Origin: Campylobacter gracilis
GTDB lineage: Bacteria > Campylobacterota > Campylobacteria > Campylobacterales > Campylobacteraceae
Length of the DNA: 64,000 nt
NCBI RefSeq assembly: GCF_018374135.1
Contig: NZ_JAHAFS010000003.1
Location: forward strand, 62,001 to 126,000
Direction of reading: 5' to 3'
Of this stretch, positions 33,798 to 43,581 are shown piece by piece; position 1 is the stretch's first letter; every line of letters starts with the position of its first letter. A program made the position numbers and the translations under genes. The notes under the pieces are model-generated. The model searched no databases, was not told the DNA's origin, and worked only from the letters and a program-made list of their open reading frames with translations.

Positions 33798-35357
33798 CTA
33801 AAATCCTGCGTAGATGAAATTTGGAATTCCGCTTGGCATCAGCGCAAAAATCAGCGTGAAGATCACGCCGAGCGCGAGAGCTTTAGGTAAAAACGGCAGC
33901 TGAGCAAAAAGCGCGATCAAAGTATCTTTAAGAGCTGAAATTTTAGGATAAACAAAAATCCCCGCTAAAATCACCGCAAGCACCGCTAGCTCGCTAATAT
34001 CTCCGAAAGCTCGTGCGCGGGCAAAAGCACCCAAAATCGCCGCCGCATCCGGAAGGGAATTGGCGAAAAAAATCCAAGCGAAACTTACAAAAATATAGGT
34101 ACAAAATAGTGCCAAATGCGGATTTAGCGGCTTTACGCCCACTTTGGCAAGACATTTTAAAAATACAAGCGCCACTCCGTGCAAAAGCCCCCAAATCAAA
34201 AAATTTAATCCCGCGCCGTGCCAAATGCCCGAGAGCGCAAATGCGACTAGCAAATTTACGCAGGTGCGCGCAAAGCCATTGCGCGAGCCGCCGAGCGGGA
34301 TATAAATATAATCGCGTATAAACGTGGATAAGCTGATATGCCAGCGATCCCAAAACTCGCCTAAATTCTTAGCCGCATAGGGCATATTAAAATTCTGCGG
34401 CAGCTTAAAGCCCATAGCAAGCCCAAGCGCACGCGCCATATCGATAAAACCGCTAAAATTCGTATAAAGCACCACGCCGTAAAGCAGCAGTGCGGCTAGA
34501 ATTTGCGCCGCGGAGGACTCAGGCTCGTCGCCGTAAACGCCCGAAATCACATCGCTATAATACGCGCCCAAATAGCCGCTAATAAGCAGCAGCTTAACTA
34601 AGGCAAAAATTATAAGCACATAAATTTCATCGGCATTACCAAAGTGCTTGAAGCGATCAAACTGTGGCAGTACTGGCTCTACGCCTTTAGCGGCGCTAGC
34701 GCGTCCGATAGGGCCCATCACAACGCTGGGGAAAAACGCTAAAAAGCACGCCAAGCTCAAAAAGCCCTGCTCGCCGCATTCGCGCCTATAAACTGAAACG
34801 AAATAGGTGATCGACATAAAAACATAATATGAAATTCCAAGCGGAAACGCCACGCTATCGACGGCACCTAGGTGCAGCGCGGCAAGCGCGGCATTGAAAA
34901 ACTCCCTGACGTAGCCGTAATATTTAAAAAACGCAAGAAAAAATAAGCCGCCAGCAACCGCCGCAAGCATCACCGCACGCGCCTTCGCAGTTGGTAACGG
35001 AATCTGCTTCGCTAACCCCGCTTTTTGCACCTGCTTGGCTATGCCAGCTTGTTTTGTTGCGCTCATCTGCTTGGCTGCCGCTTTACGCGATAGCTTTTTC
35101 TTGTGCGAGGACTGCTTTGCGGGCGTTATGGCTTTTGCGACTACGCGATTAGCGCGCGCGATACACACCCCTGCAAAATATACGAAAGCACTATAGGCTG
35201 CAAGCACCAGCGCAAAGCGCGGATTTACGGAGCACATAAAGCCGTAGCTTGCCAGCAGGATCAGAATTTTTTGCGCGAAAATGTGATTTTTGAGCGTCCA
35301 ATAAACGATTAAAAACGCTAAAAAAACAAGGACAAACTCAGGCGAAAAAAATGTCAT
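33798..35357 (-). CDS. patA: MBOAT O-acetyltransferase PatA-like
   Basis: A 519-residue polytopic membrane protein of the MBOAT family. Characteristic motifs are NMPYAAKNLGEFWDRWHIS, FIRDYIYIPLGGSR and the catalytic-His segment GIWHGAGLNFLIWGLLHG. PatA moves acetyl groups across the inner membrane for peptidoglycan O-acetylation by PatB. A Lys/Ala/Gln-rich insert of about 55 residues (about 85-140, AKQ and KK repeats) in a loop between early helices is unusual. The patB and ape1 genes follow without gaps, so the three form one operon. Confidence 0.82.
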   Translation of the reverse strand: MTFFSPEFVLVFLAFLIVYWTLKNHIFAQKILILLASYGFMCSVNPRFALVLAAYSAFVYFAGVCIARANRVVAKAITPAKQSSHKKKLSRKAAAKQMSATKQAGIAKQVQKAGLAKQIPLPTAKARAVMLAAVAGGLFFLAFFKYYGYVREFFNAALAALHLGAVDSVAFPLGISYYVFMSITYFVSVYRRECGEQGFLSLACFLAFFPSVVMGPIGRASAAKGVEPVLPQFDRFKHFGNADEIYVLIIFALVKLLLISGYLGAYYSDVISGVYGDEPESSAAQILAALLLYGVVLYTNFSGFIDMARALGLAMGFKLPQNFNMPYAAKNLGEFWDRWHISLSTFIRDYIYIPLGGSRNGFARTCVNLLVAFALSGIWHGAGLNFLIWGLLHGVALVFLKCLAKVGVKPLNPHLALFCTYIFVSFAWIFFANSLPDAAAILGAFARARAFGDISELAVLAVILAGIFVYPKISALKDTLIALFAQLPFLPKALALGVIFTLIFALMPSGIPNFIYAGF

Positions 35358-36810
35358 TCAATCTTTCCAATTTAAATTTTTAAAGCTCTTGCGGCTTTTA
35401 AACGCTTGCGGTGCGAAATTTATACGAAGCAAAAAAGCCAAAAACTTTTTTAATCGCTTGCAGCGCGAAATTTTATACGCAGGCGCGGCATTACGCCATT
35501 AAATGCGCGAATAAATTTAACGTCCAAACCCTTAAATTTCACGGGCACCTTGCATGCGAGCCCTTGCCGCGTGAGCGAAATTCCGCCACAATGGTAAAAT
35601 TTGAAACGCAAATGAGGGCTCGACGCATGAATAAAATTTTTAAATGCGCTGAGCGGTTTGCATCAAATTCTTACAAAACCTCGTAAACGCAGTCTCGCAG
35701 GTTCTACCCGCAGGATTTCAAAATAAGCGCCTTTTGAAATCATGTTATATAAATTAGACGCGCGCGATGCCGCTAAAATCCTACGAAATGAGATGAGCCA
35801 CACTTCATCACAACCATGAGGGCTGAAATTCTACAAAGCAAAATTTTAAAAGCCAAAAATTTTGCAGCGATAATAGAATTCCGCCCGTTAAATCTGCCGC
35901 GTGAAATTACTAAGTAAAATCTCACTTTAAGGCGTGATAGAAACCATCTAAAAGCTGCGCCTTATGAGCCAAAATCATAGCTTTTAATTTTTACCGCAAA
36001 TTGCAGACCTGCGCCGCCATAAAGCCCCTTTTAAAATTTTGTATCAACGCAAACGCACCTTACGCTAGCCTCGCTCTTTCTTGCAAAAAACACAAGTTAA
36101 AATCAATGAGCTTCGCGTCGTAAAATTTTGGATCTAGGCTTAGTTTTAGTGCGGCGTAAATTCGGGCTCGCTAGGCAAAATTAGTCGTAAATTTAATGCG
36201 GCTACATAGATTTCAGTTTGAGCTGAAATTAACCTAGCAGAGCCGAATCTCGCTTCGTAATCTAGCCATTCTAACGAGATAATGTAAATTTTAATTTGCG
36301 ATTTAAAATTTTCTGGCATAACGATGCAAATTTAGCTCACGTTTTAAAATTCCAATTTTCGCGGCGCGAGCGGCTCATAAAACGCCGCGTAAAATTGCAA
36401 ATTTCAGCGTTTTTTATTCGGCTGGCGAGGTTTGTGCGCACAAGAACTGATTTGCGAAAATTTTAAAATTTTATCGCTTGCCCCAGCCCGCCTTCAGGGC
36501 AATCGCGATAAAATTTACGCTCTGCGTCTCAAGCAAGCGAACAGTTGCGATGAAATTCTAAGCTATCAGTCGAGATGAAATTTTACGCCGCATTTTCAAG
36601 AAATCCCGCGCCCGCCTAACTGTAAAATCCGTAAACCTCGCGCAAAATTTCACATCGCCGTATTACTTAGCAGCTATCAAATATGCTTGCCAAGCGGACG
36701 CGGTGAAATTTCGCACTACCCTTTGATACTTGTTCGAAGTAAAATTTCGCCCAGATGTTTTAACGGTCCATGCTCGAAATAAACGTTCCACATAATTTTA
36801 TCGTAAAACG
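35358..36810. other. Long RAATTY-rich intergenic region
   Basis: About 1.45 kb between patA and metE. It carries many AAATTT/GAATTT/AAATTC words and a perfect 10-base hairpin at 35714-35741 (GATTTCAAAA arms, 8-base loop) not near a gene end. Frames open here are short and low in complexity. No RNA gene or conserved product seen. Confidence 0.45.
35714..35741. repeat. Orphan perfect inverted repeat
   Basis: Arms 35714-35723 and 35732-35741 are exact complements around TAAGCGCC, more than 300 bases from the nearest gene end. It could be the terminator of a transcript not otherwise visible. Confidence 0.4.
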
Positions 36811-36838
36811 GCTGCCGGGTGGAATTTTGCCCGACAGC
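36811..36838 (-). terminator. Terminator of metE
   Basis: Nine-base GC-rich arms (GCTGTCGGG and CCCGGCAGC on the minus strand, one wobble) around a 10-base loop, followed by CGTTTTAC, 22 bases after the metE stop. Confidence 0.65.
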
Positions 36839-36859
36839 AAAGTCCGTGCCATCTGGAAT

Positions 36860-39142
36860 TTACGCCTCTGCGCGGATTATCCTTACCGCTTCGACCATAT
36901 TTTTTAGGCTCGGCTCTACTTCTTCCCATTTGCGGGTTTTTAGGCCGCAGTCCGGGTTGATCCACAACTGCTCTTTCGGAAGCACCTCAAGCAGCGCACG
37001 AATCTGGCTTACGAGCTCCTGTACGCTAGGAATTCGCGGACTGTGGATATCGTAAACGCCGGGACCGACCTCCTGCTTGTAGCCGACCGATCTAAAAATT
37101 TTAAGCAGCTCGTTGCCGCTGCGAGCGGTCTCAATGCTGATGACATCGGCATCCATCGCCTCAATCGTTTTGATGATGTCGTTGAACTCCGAATAGCACA
37201 TATGCGTGTGAATCTGCGTTTGCGCTTTGGCTGCACTAACGGCGAGCTTAAAGGCGTCTACGGCAAATTTTTCGTACGCAGGGATATTTTCGGATCTAAG
37301 CGGATAGCCCTCTTTAAACGCCGCCTCGTCCACCTGAATGATCTTGATGCCCGCGTCTTGCAGATCCGAAATTTCATCAAAAATCGCGAGCGCAAGCTGT
37401 TTTACGATCTGATCGCGAGGCTTATCGTCGCGCACGAAGCTCCAGTTCATCATCGTCACCGGACCCGTTAGCATGCCCTTCATAATCTTTTTAGTACGGC
37501 TTTGAGCGTATTTGATCCACTCCACGGTCATTGGTTTTGGGCGGCTAACGTCGCCGAAAAGTAGCGGCGGCTTCACGCAGCGGCTGCCGTAGCTCTGCAC
37601 CCAGCCGTTGGCGCTAAACGCGTATCCGCTCATCTGCTCACCGAAATACTCGACCATATCGTTGCGCTCAGGCTCGCCGTGAACCAGCACGTCCAGACCA
37701 ATCTCATCTTGAAATTTAACGCAGTCGTCGATGTAAGCTTTGATGTCACGCTCGTAGGCTTCGCGGTTGATTAAACCCTTTTTATAGGCGTTGCGAACCT
37801 GGCGAAGCTCGGCAGTCTGAGGGAAGGAGCCGATCGTAGTAGTAGGTAAAATTCCATAGCCTAGCTCCTTTTTCTGCACCTTGATGCGATCCTCGTAGCG
37901 ATCGGCGCGCTCGAATTTATTTAAATTTGCGGCGCGGCTTTGCACTCGCTCGTCATGAATAAGTGGCGAGCTAGCACGGGTTTTAGCGGATTTTTGATTT
38001 TCTTCGTAAGCTTTCATGCCGTGTTCGCACATCGGAATTTCAAAGAAAAGATGGGTTAAAATCGAAATTTCGCTTAGCTTTTCGACCGCGAAACTTAGCC
38101 AGGATCTGATCTCGGCGCTTAGCTTGTCCTCGTACTTTAGCGTGAAAGGCACGTGCAAAAGAGAACAGGAGGTGCCCACATAGATGCGCTCCTTAGGCAC
38201 GTAGGCCTCGATAGCCTTGAGCTGAGCGAGCTTTTTGTCGATGTCGCTCTTCCAGATATTGCGCCCGTCGATCACGCCTGCGAAAAGCACGGTCTTAGCG
38301 TCTTTTAAAGCTTGAAGCTCTTTTTTGATATTCTCTTCGCTTGCGTAAACGAAATCGAGTCCGATCGCCCAAACATCGGTCTTTACTATCTCGCGTACGG
38401 CCTCGGTCGCATGCTCGAAATAGGTCATAAAGATGATTTTTACGTTGCTTGCAGCCTTGCTTAGGCGCTGATAAATAGGCTCAATCTTTGGCGCTAGCTC
38501 AGTCGCGCGATCCGTTACGAAAATCGGCTCATCGATCTGAACTACGACTTCGTTATCAAGCTCGCTAAGAAGCTTTAGCAGTTCCTCGTATTTCGCGGCA
38601 AGGGCATCTAAATGCGCGAGCGGATCGCTTTTGTCGCTTGATTTGCTAAGCGCAAGATAGGTGATAGGTCCGATTAAATTTATCTTTAGCGCGCAGGAAT
38701 CCTTAAAATCATTATTCTTCGCGGCCTTGTACTCGCTTAAAATTTTACTAGGATTTAGGCTAAATTCCGTATACGCAGAGATCTCGGGCACGATATAGTG
38801 GTAGTTTGTGTTAAACCACTTCGTCATCTCCATCGCGACTGCGTCTTTACTGCCGCGCGCCATCGCAAAATACTGCTCATGCGCCGAAAGAGCCGCAAAG
38901 CGCTGCGGGATCACGCCAAAAAGCACGCTGGTATCGAGCATCAGATCGTAGTATGAAAAGTCGTTTACGCTAATTAGGCCGCTCCAAGCATCCAGCTGAT
39001 ATTTGATGTGGCGATCTTTTAACTCTGCGGCGACCCGCTCTAGCGCGTCATAATCGCACTTACCCGCCCAATAGCTCTCCAAAGCCTTCTTTAACTCGCG
39101 CTGCTCTCCGATACGCGGAAAGCCCGTAACGTAACTCTTCAT
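36860..39142 (-). CDS. metE: Cobalamin-independent methionine synthase
   Basis: Transfers a methyl group from methyltetrahydrofolate-triglutamate to homocysteine. The full-length 760-residue enzyme has an N-terminal barrel starting VTGFPRIGEQRELKKALE and a C-terminal barrel with TTTIGSFPQTAELR, VHGEPERNDMVEYF, the zinc ligands in IHTHMCYSEF and a second zinc Cys in WINPDCGLKTR. All catalytic residues seem present. It has a clear terminator and stands alone. No cobalamin-dependent metH or folate gene is adjacent. Confidence 0.94.
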   Translation of the reverse strand: MKSYVTGFPRIGEQRELKKALESYWAGKCDYDALERVAAELKDRHIKYQLDAWSGLISVNDFSYYDLMLDTSVLFGVIPQRFAALSAHEQYFAMARGSKDAVAMEMTKWFNTNYHYIVPEISAYTEFSLNPSKILSEYKAAKNNDFKDSCALKINLIGPITYLALSKSSDKSDPLAHLDALAAKYEELLKLLSELDNEVVVQIDEPIFVTDRATELAPKIEPIYQRLSKAASNVKIIFMTYFEHATEAVREIVKTDVWAIGLDFVYASEENIKKELQALKDAKTVLFAGVIDGRNIWKSDIDKKLAQLKAIEAYVPKERIYVGTSCSLLHVPFTLKYEDKLSAEIRSWLSFAVEKLSEISILTHLFFEIPMCEHGMKAYEENQKSAKTRASSPLIHDERVQSRAANLNKFERADRYEDRIKVQKKELGYGILPTTTIGSFPQTAELRQVRNAYKKGLINREAYERDIKAYIDDCVKFQDEIGLDVLVHGEPERNDMVEYFGEQMSGYAFSANGWVQSYGSRCVKPPLLFGDVSRPKPMTVEWIKYAQSRTKKIMKGMLTGPVTMMNWSFVRDDKPRDQIVKQLALAIFDEISDLQDAGIKIIQVDEAAFKEGYPLRSENIPAYEKFAVDAFKLAVSAAKAQTQIHTHMCYSEFNDIIKTIEAMDADVISIETARSGNELLKIFRSVGYKQEVGPGVYDIHSPRIPSVQELVSQIRALLEVLPKEQLWINPDCGLKTRKWEEVEPSLKNMVEAVRIIRAEA

Positions 39143-39496
39143 CTCTATCCTTTAAGTAAAATTTTGGTATGAAAGTGTTGATTTTATCTAAAATTTCTTT
39201 TGCCGTCATTAAAATTTTAACCTAATCTCGAAAATGAACGAAATTTTATCCAAAAGCGCAGGAGTGGAATTTCGCCGATAAAACTCGAGATGGAATTTTA
39301 TCGACGAAATTCTGTAAGTTAAAATTTGATGATGGAACTTAAAGGCGTTAAATTCATCATAATTTAAACCTCATCGCAAGATTCTACTAAAACTTAGTAA
39401 AGCCTTGCGACGAAGCTAGCCTTATCCGACATACCGCAAAGCCACTGAGCATCAAGGCTCTATGAAAGCAACGCAATGCCTTAAATATGAAAATTC
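39143..39496. other. Intergenic region between an outer-membrane protein gene and metE
   Basis: About 350 bases with moderate RAATTY density. I looked for a methionine-type riboswitch or other structured leader before metE and saw none. No gene recognised. Confidence 0.4.
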
Positions 39497-40081
39497 TTAA
39501 AATTTATAATTATATCCTGCGTAAACGCCGTATTTTTTACCGTCGTTATCTTCAATATAATCGCCGTCTTTGTACCACGCCTTGCTTGCTTTAAAGCCCA
39601 TTTCAATCTCGCTATTGGAGCCAAACTCATACGCGGTACCTATCTTGCCGCCCAAAATGAAGCCACCCAGCGTATCGTCCGCTCTAACCCAGCCGCCATT
39701 ACTATAGTCTATTTTAACTTCAGTATCTAGCACCGAAAGCCCAGCGTAAGCGCCTAGGACGAGCTTAAATCTACCGAAAAGCTCCGGCGTAAAATCCGCA
39801 CCGGCTATAAAATCGTGCGTGCTCCATTTAACCTTTCTTTTCGAATTGGCATTCGAGCTGGAATCCTCGCCCTTAAATCCATAAAAATATCCGCCGTAAG
39901 CTCTAAACGTGCCGAAGTCATATCCGGCTTTAACGCCGATTTGCGGCTGTCCGTCATCAAAACCTGCGGCTTGGTTTTTGAAATTGTATCCGCCTTCGCC
40001 ACCTATGAAAAGTCCCTCCGCCATCGCGCTTACTGCAGCTAAAGAGCCAAGAAGCGCCACTTTTGCAACTAAATTTCTCAT
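39497..40081 (-). CDS. Outer-membrane beta-barrel protein
   Basis: A 194-residue protein with a signal peptide (MRNLVAKVALLGSLAAVSAMAE) and a small beta-barrel: alternating strands with GEGGYNF, GVKAGYDFG, RAYGGYFYGF and a C-terminal KYGVYAGYNYKF that ends in the aromatic residue used for barrel insertion. This is the OmpW/OprF-N-like size class of eight strands. The ligand or role is unknown. The gene is alone. Confidence 0.7.
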   Translation of the reverse strand: MRNLVAKVALLGSLAAVSAMAEGLFIGGEGGYNFKNQAAGFDDGQPQIGVKAGYDFGTFRAYGGYFYGFKGEDSSSNANSKRKVKWSTHDFIAGADFTPELFGRFKLVLGAYAGLSVLDTEVKIDYSNGGWVRADDTLGGFILGGKIGTAYEFGSNSEIEMGFKASKAWYKDGDYIEDNDGKKYGVYAGYNYKF

Positions 40082-40336
40082 TTTTACTCCTTTCGGTGAA
40101 ATTTCATCTCAATGATAGCGGCACACTTCGAAACCTAGGCTAAATTTAAAGTAAATATATAACATTTACGATTTTTAGTGACAAAATTTTAAAGTATTTT
40201 TGTAATTTATTTATAGCCAGTATAAATTCTAAATCTCAGCATATAATTTACATTATAAATTTTATCGCTTAGTAACATACGCTTTGTAAAAGCACAATGC
40301 AATAAGAATTTACGCAATATTCCTCTAGATATAAAT

Positions 40337-42516
40337 TTATCTTAATAACTTGTAAATCCGCGCAGAATTACTTAAATAAACGGGCTCAAATAGATCTTTA
40401 TCATAGTTTTCCAGCACAAAAAGTTGGATAAAGGCTGATTCAAATACTTTTTTATCTAAGATTAAAATTCTTTGGTAATCCGGTAAAAATATCACGTAAA
40501 GATTAGAATTTTTATCTATCTGCTTAAATAATTTGACGAGTTTGCCGTTTACTTCGCCCACTTGATAATATGAATTAATAGGCATTCTTTTACCGTCATA
40601 GATTAGGTATTCAGGATCGACGCTAGGCAGCGTGCATTCATCATTTATTATGATGCTCTCTCCATCTTTACCCATTCTAATATCATAACCCACATGAATA
40701 AATGGTGTCCAAGACTCTTTACCTGTTTCTATATCTACAGTAGAAAATTTTAAAATATTAGGCAATATATCTATCATGTGCGGTACGAAATAATAATATA
40801 TATCCCTAGTTTTCCGTGGAAGCTTGAAATTCTTATCGCTTAAATAACTTAGGAATTTATTGATATCGGCTTCACCATAATTTTTTTGAATTTGATATAT
40901 ATTTAGTTTAAATTTATCTTCCAGTTTAGGATCAAAGTTTTTACCTTGCGACTTTTGTATATATTCGACATTAAGCCTTGCCATATTAGCAGAGCTTACC
41001 TCATCTTTATTAAAGGAAAACGCACTCATAAAAGTGTATTCTCCCGCCTGTCTACCTCCGGGATCAGCTACTACTTTTACATCGGAGTAATATCTGATTA
41101 AATATCCATAATCCCACCACGATAGCACATAATCCTCCCTGCTAGCTTTATTTTTTAGCTCTGCAAGAGGATTTATAGAGTCTTTCGTAAGCGTAGGTGC
41201 AACTCGGAATTTATCAATAAATCCATGCTAGGCATTAGTGCTAAACAGGTTAAAATAGCCAACAAAGTACTTCTAAGCCAGGTGCGTATTTCAAAGTAAT
41301 TCAGCGTAAAATATATAAAATAAGCAAATCCAAGCGCTATCATCGGTGTAGCGTACATTGTAAAGCGAGTTCCACCAAAAAGTGCTAAAACTCCAAGCGC
41401 TATCATCGGCAAGGTTAAGATAAACGAACGGAATTTTATCAGCAGTAGAGCCAGCCCTCCTACAGCGCATATAAATATAAATAGATGCCCACTAGATTCA
41501 AGCACAAATTTCATGAAATTAGCGTTTTCTACCTCATTAACCGTATTTCTAACGCCGTAGAAGTAGAAAATTTCCTCTTTGCTTACATCCTTTAAGATGT
41601 ATGCTTTAAGCTGCACTGCTATAGGCACAAGTCCGCCGAATATGATAAATATAATTACGGCGATCGTACCCAAAATCCAAAGAGCTTTTTTGCTTTTATG
41701 GCTTGGAATTTTAATCATTAAAAAATATAAAAACGCAATTAGTGCAATCTTAAGCAATAAAATATAATTTACAATTATTGTCTCGCCTTCGTAATACGCG
41801 CCAAAATTTATAACTGCAACGACCATAAGAATCATCGCTTTGTAATTTGCCTCATTACGCCTATCAAAAATCAAAACGTATAGCAAAAACATCACTATAA
41901 TTGCCATATTTAGAGAATACGAGCTAGAATACCACCAATCATAAATCACCGTAAAAACGGCAGGTAAAGCAAAGCTGCTCTGCTCGCCTCGTCCTACTAG
42001 CCTAATTAAAGTCCATATCGTTAGCAGTGGCAGAGTAACATTTAACATATCGCTATCAAAATATCCGCCCAAGGTCCTGACATAATATCCGGGCAGCACG
42101 CAAGCAAGTAGTGCCGCGATGATGCCGGCGCCCAGGATCTTATACTCTCTTGCTATCAAAATAATCGGCACGGCCACCAGCGGCGCGAAAAACACACTCA
42201 TATAGATCGTAATGCTATTTAGGCTGACGGGTAAAATTTTACTAAGTAAAAATGCTAGAGTTGGGATCGACGCGCCGTACGGGCTAAGATCGCCCGGCTG
42301 GTGAAAGCCCGCTATCATATCGCGCGCACCCTCGGCGTTTGCAAAGGCGTCGTTCGTGGTCATGATGAGCTCGCCATCGAAAGAAAACTGCTCGATCCCG
42401 CTAGCCCAATATATCCAAAAAAACCTGCACGCCACGCCGAATATATAAACCAGCGTCATGATCAGAAAAATATCCATACGTGAGCATTCGCCGTTTGTAA
42501 TTCTAAATTTTTGCAT
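40337..42516 (-). pseudogene. pglB: Oligosaccharyltransferase PglB, split by a one-base frameshift
   Basis: STT3/PglB catalyses N-glycosylation by moving a lipid-linked glycan to Asn in D/E-x-N-x-S/T sites in the periplasm. The N-terminal frame (41173-42516) has the membrane half, with FDSDM and about 12 helices. The C-terminal frame (40337-41128) has the WWDYGY catalytic motif. Between them the frame shifts near 41220-41226 (ATGGATTT): one added base gives a continuous FIDKFRVAPTLTKDS then WWDYGY and a 726-residue protein, the normal size. Composition is AT-richer than the neighbours. No other pgl gene is nearby. Confidence 0.82.
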
Positions 42517-42635
42517 CTTTTTCCTTGATTTGCCGTTTGAAGTACCGAGCGGCAGGGTTAAAATTTGCCTCTACAAATTTTACTCGCTTTATCGCGTCCG
42601 CGCTAAATTTTAACGACATTGTTTAATTTGCGTTT

Positions 42636-42641
42636 ATTATA
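42636..42641 (-). promoter_or_regulatory. -10 box upstream of pglB
   Basis: TATAAT in a GCTATAATAA context on the minus strand, about 120 bases upstream of the pglB start; its distance leaves a leader of about 110 bases. Confidence 0.4.
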
Positions 42642-42696
42642 GCAGAATTTATCGATATTAAAAGCAAAATTTTAAAAACAACCGAAGTCAAGCCGT

Positions 42697-42937
42697 TTAG
42701 AATTTAAATTTGTGATATACAATTTTGGCGACCATCAAAAAATACGATACGTAAAGATAAAGATTAGGATTTAAACTAAATATCCAATATAAGGCAGATA
42801 CAAAACAATACCAAGCCAATAAATATGCGTATATCCAACATATTATAAATTCCATCTTCTGGGTGCGGAATGAACAAATATAGGACAATAAACATAACGA
42901 ACGCTTTTAAAAAAATATATAATAACGTTTTATTCAT
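42697..42937 (-). other. AT-rich small membrane-protein ORFs in two frames
   Basis: The minus strand has two overlapping frames that could be parts of one small gene. One starts ATG at 42937 and runs 53 codons (MNKTLLYIFLKAF to LILDI, stop at 42776). The other begins at a TTG near 42888 and ends at 42697 (NPNLYLYVSYFLM, KIVYHKFKF). Both are strongly hydrophobic. A frameshift could join them into about 80 residues. Base composition is clearly lower in GC than the surrounding genes. No ribosome site is obvious, so this may be degraded foreign DNA. Confidence 0.3.
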
Positions 42938-43046
42938 AGACATATATTTAGCGATCTATGCTATGGCTAAATAGCAGAAACAACCGGTCGTTGCAAGAAA
43001 CTTACGCCGAGCCGGTGGATTTTTGTGGTTTAGACGAAATTCTCGC

Positions 43047-43421
43047 CTAATACGCGTCGCACATAAATTTACAGACGGTTTTCGTGCGCAGATTGAGCAT
43101 GATCGAGCTTAGGCATCTGCCGTCCTTGTTGCCGCTTAGCAGGCGCACGGCATCGCCCTCCTTCCACTGCGTGCTGTCGCCCTCGATCGTCCTGTAATGC
43201 GCGCCGTTAATGACAAGCGACTCGCCGCCTTTTAGAGTTTTATCGATCTTTAGGTCGCTTGCGATCTGGCTTAGATCGCCTTTTAGGGCATTTGCGATTA
43301 GTTTTTCTTCGGCCTGCTCATGCGTCTTCATCGAGCTTTTGGCAAAGTCCGGTACCTGCATAGTTTCGGTCTGAGCCGAAGCAAAAGCGGCTAGCACGCA
43401 AGCGGCGTAAATTAGTTTCAT
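43047..43421 (-). CDS. Small periplasmic protein, unknown function
   Basis: A 124-residue protein with a signal peptide (MKLIYAACVLAAFASAQ). The mature part is mixed helical, with GGESLVINGAHYR and a C-terminal pair of cysteines in TVCKFMCDAY plus one in GRCLSS. I do not recognise a family. A TATAAT -10 (43454) and a ribosome site before the ATG support expression as a single gene. Confidence 0.6.
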   Translation of the reverse strand: MKLIYAACVLAAFASAQTETMQVPDFAKSSMKTHEQAEEKLIANALKGDLSQIASDLKIDKTLKGGESLVINGAHYRTIEGDSTQWKEGDAVRLLSGNKDGRCLSSIMLNLRTKTVCKFMCDAY

Positions 43422-43453
43422 ATTTTCTCCTCGGTTTTTTCAAAATTGCGGCG

Positions 43454-43459
43454 ATTATA
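43454..43459 (-). promoter_or_regulatory. -10 box for the 124-residue periplasmic protein
   Basis: TATAAT in a GCTATAATC context on the minus strand, 33 bases before the ATG at 43421. Confidence 0.5.
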
Positions 43460-43517
43460 GCAAAGTTTACTTAAAAATTTCGGTCTAAATTTAGCTAAAG
43501 TTTAAATTTAAGAAACC

Positions 43518-43551
43518 GCCGTCTGTTTAAAACAGAGCCGAACGCGACGGC
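43518..43551 (-). terminator. Possible terminator of the Bcr/CflA gene
   Basis: GCCGTC and GACGGC arms enclose an inner CTGTTT-TAA-ACAG hairpin, 31 bases past the MFS gene stop; weak T-rich DNA follows. Confidence 0.4.
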
Positions 43552-43581
43552 AAATTATAAAATTTCGCCGCAATTTAAAAT

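Noticed and set aside
35411..35686. 91-codon open frame after patA
   Set aside because: Low-complexity, no recognisable domain, no ribosome site; explained by repeat words.
39143..39496. A SAM or other riboswitch before metE
   Set aside because: No conserved stem pattern was visible in the leader; the start is close to a simple upstream region.
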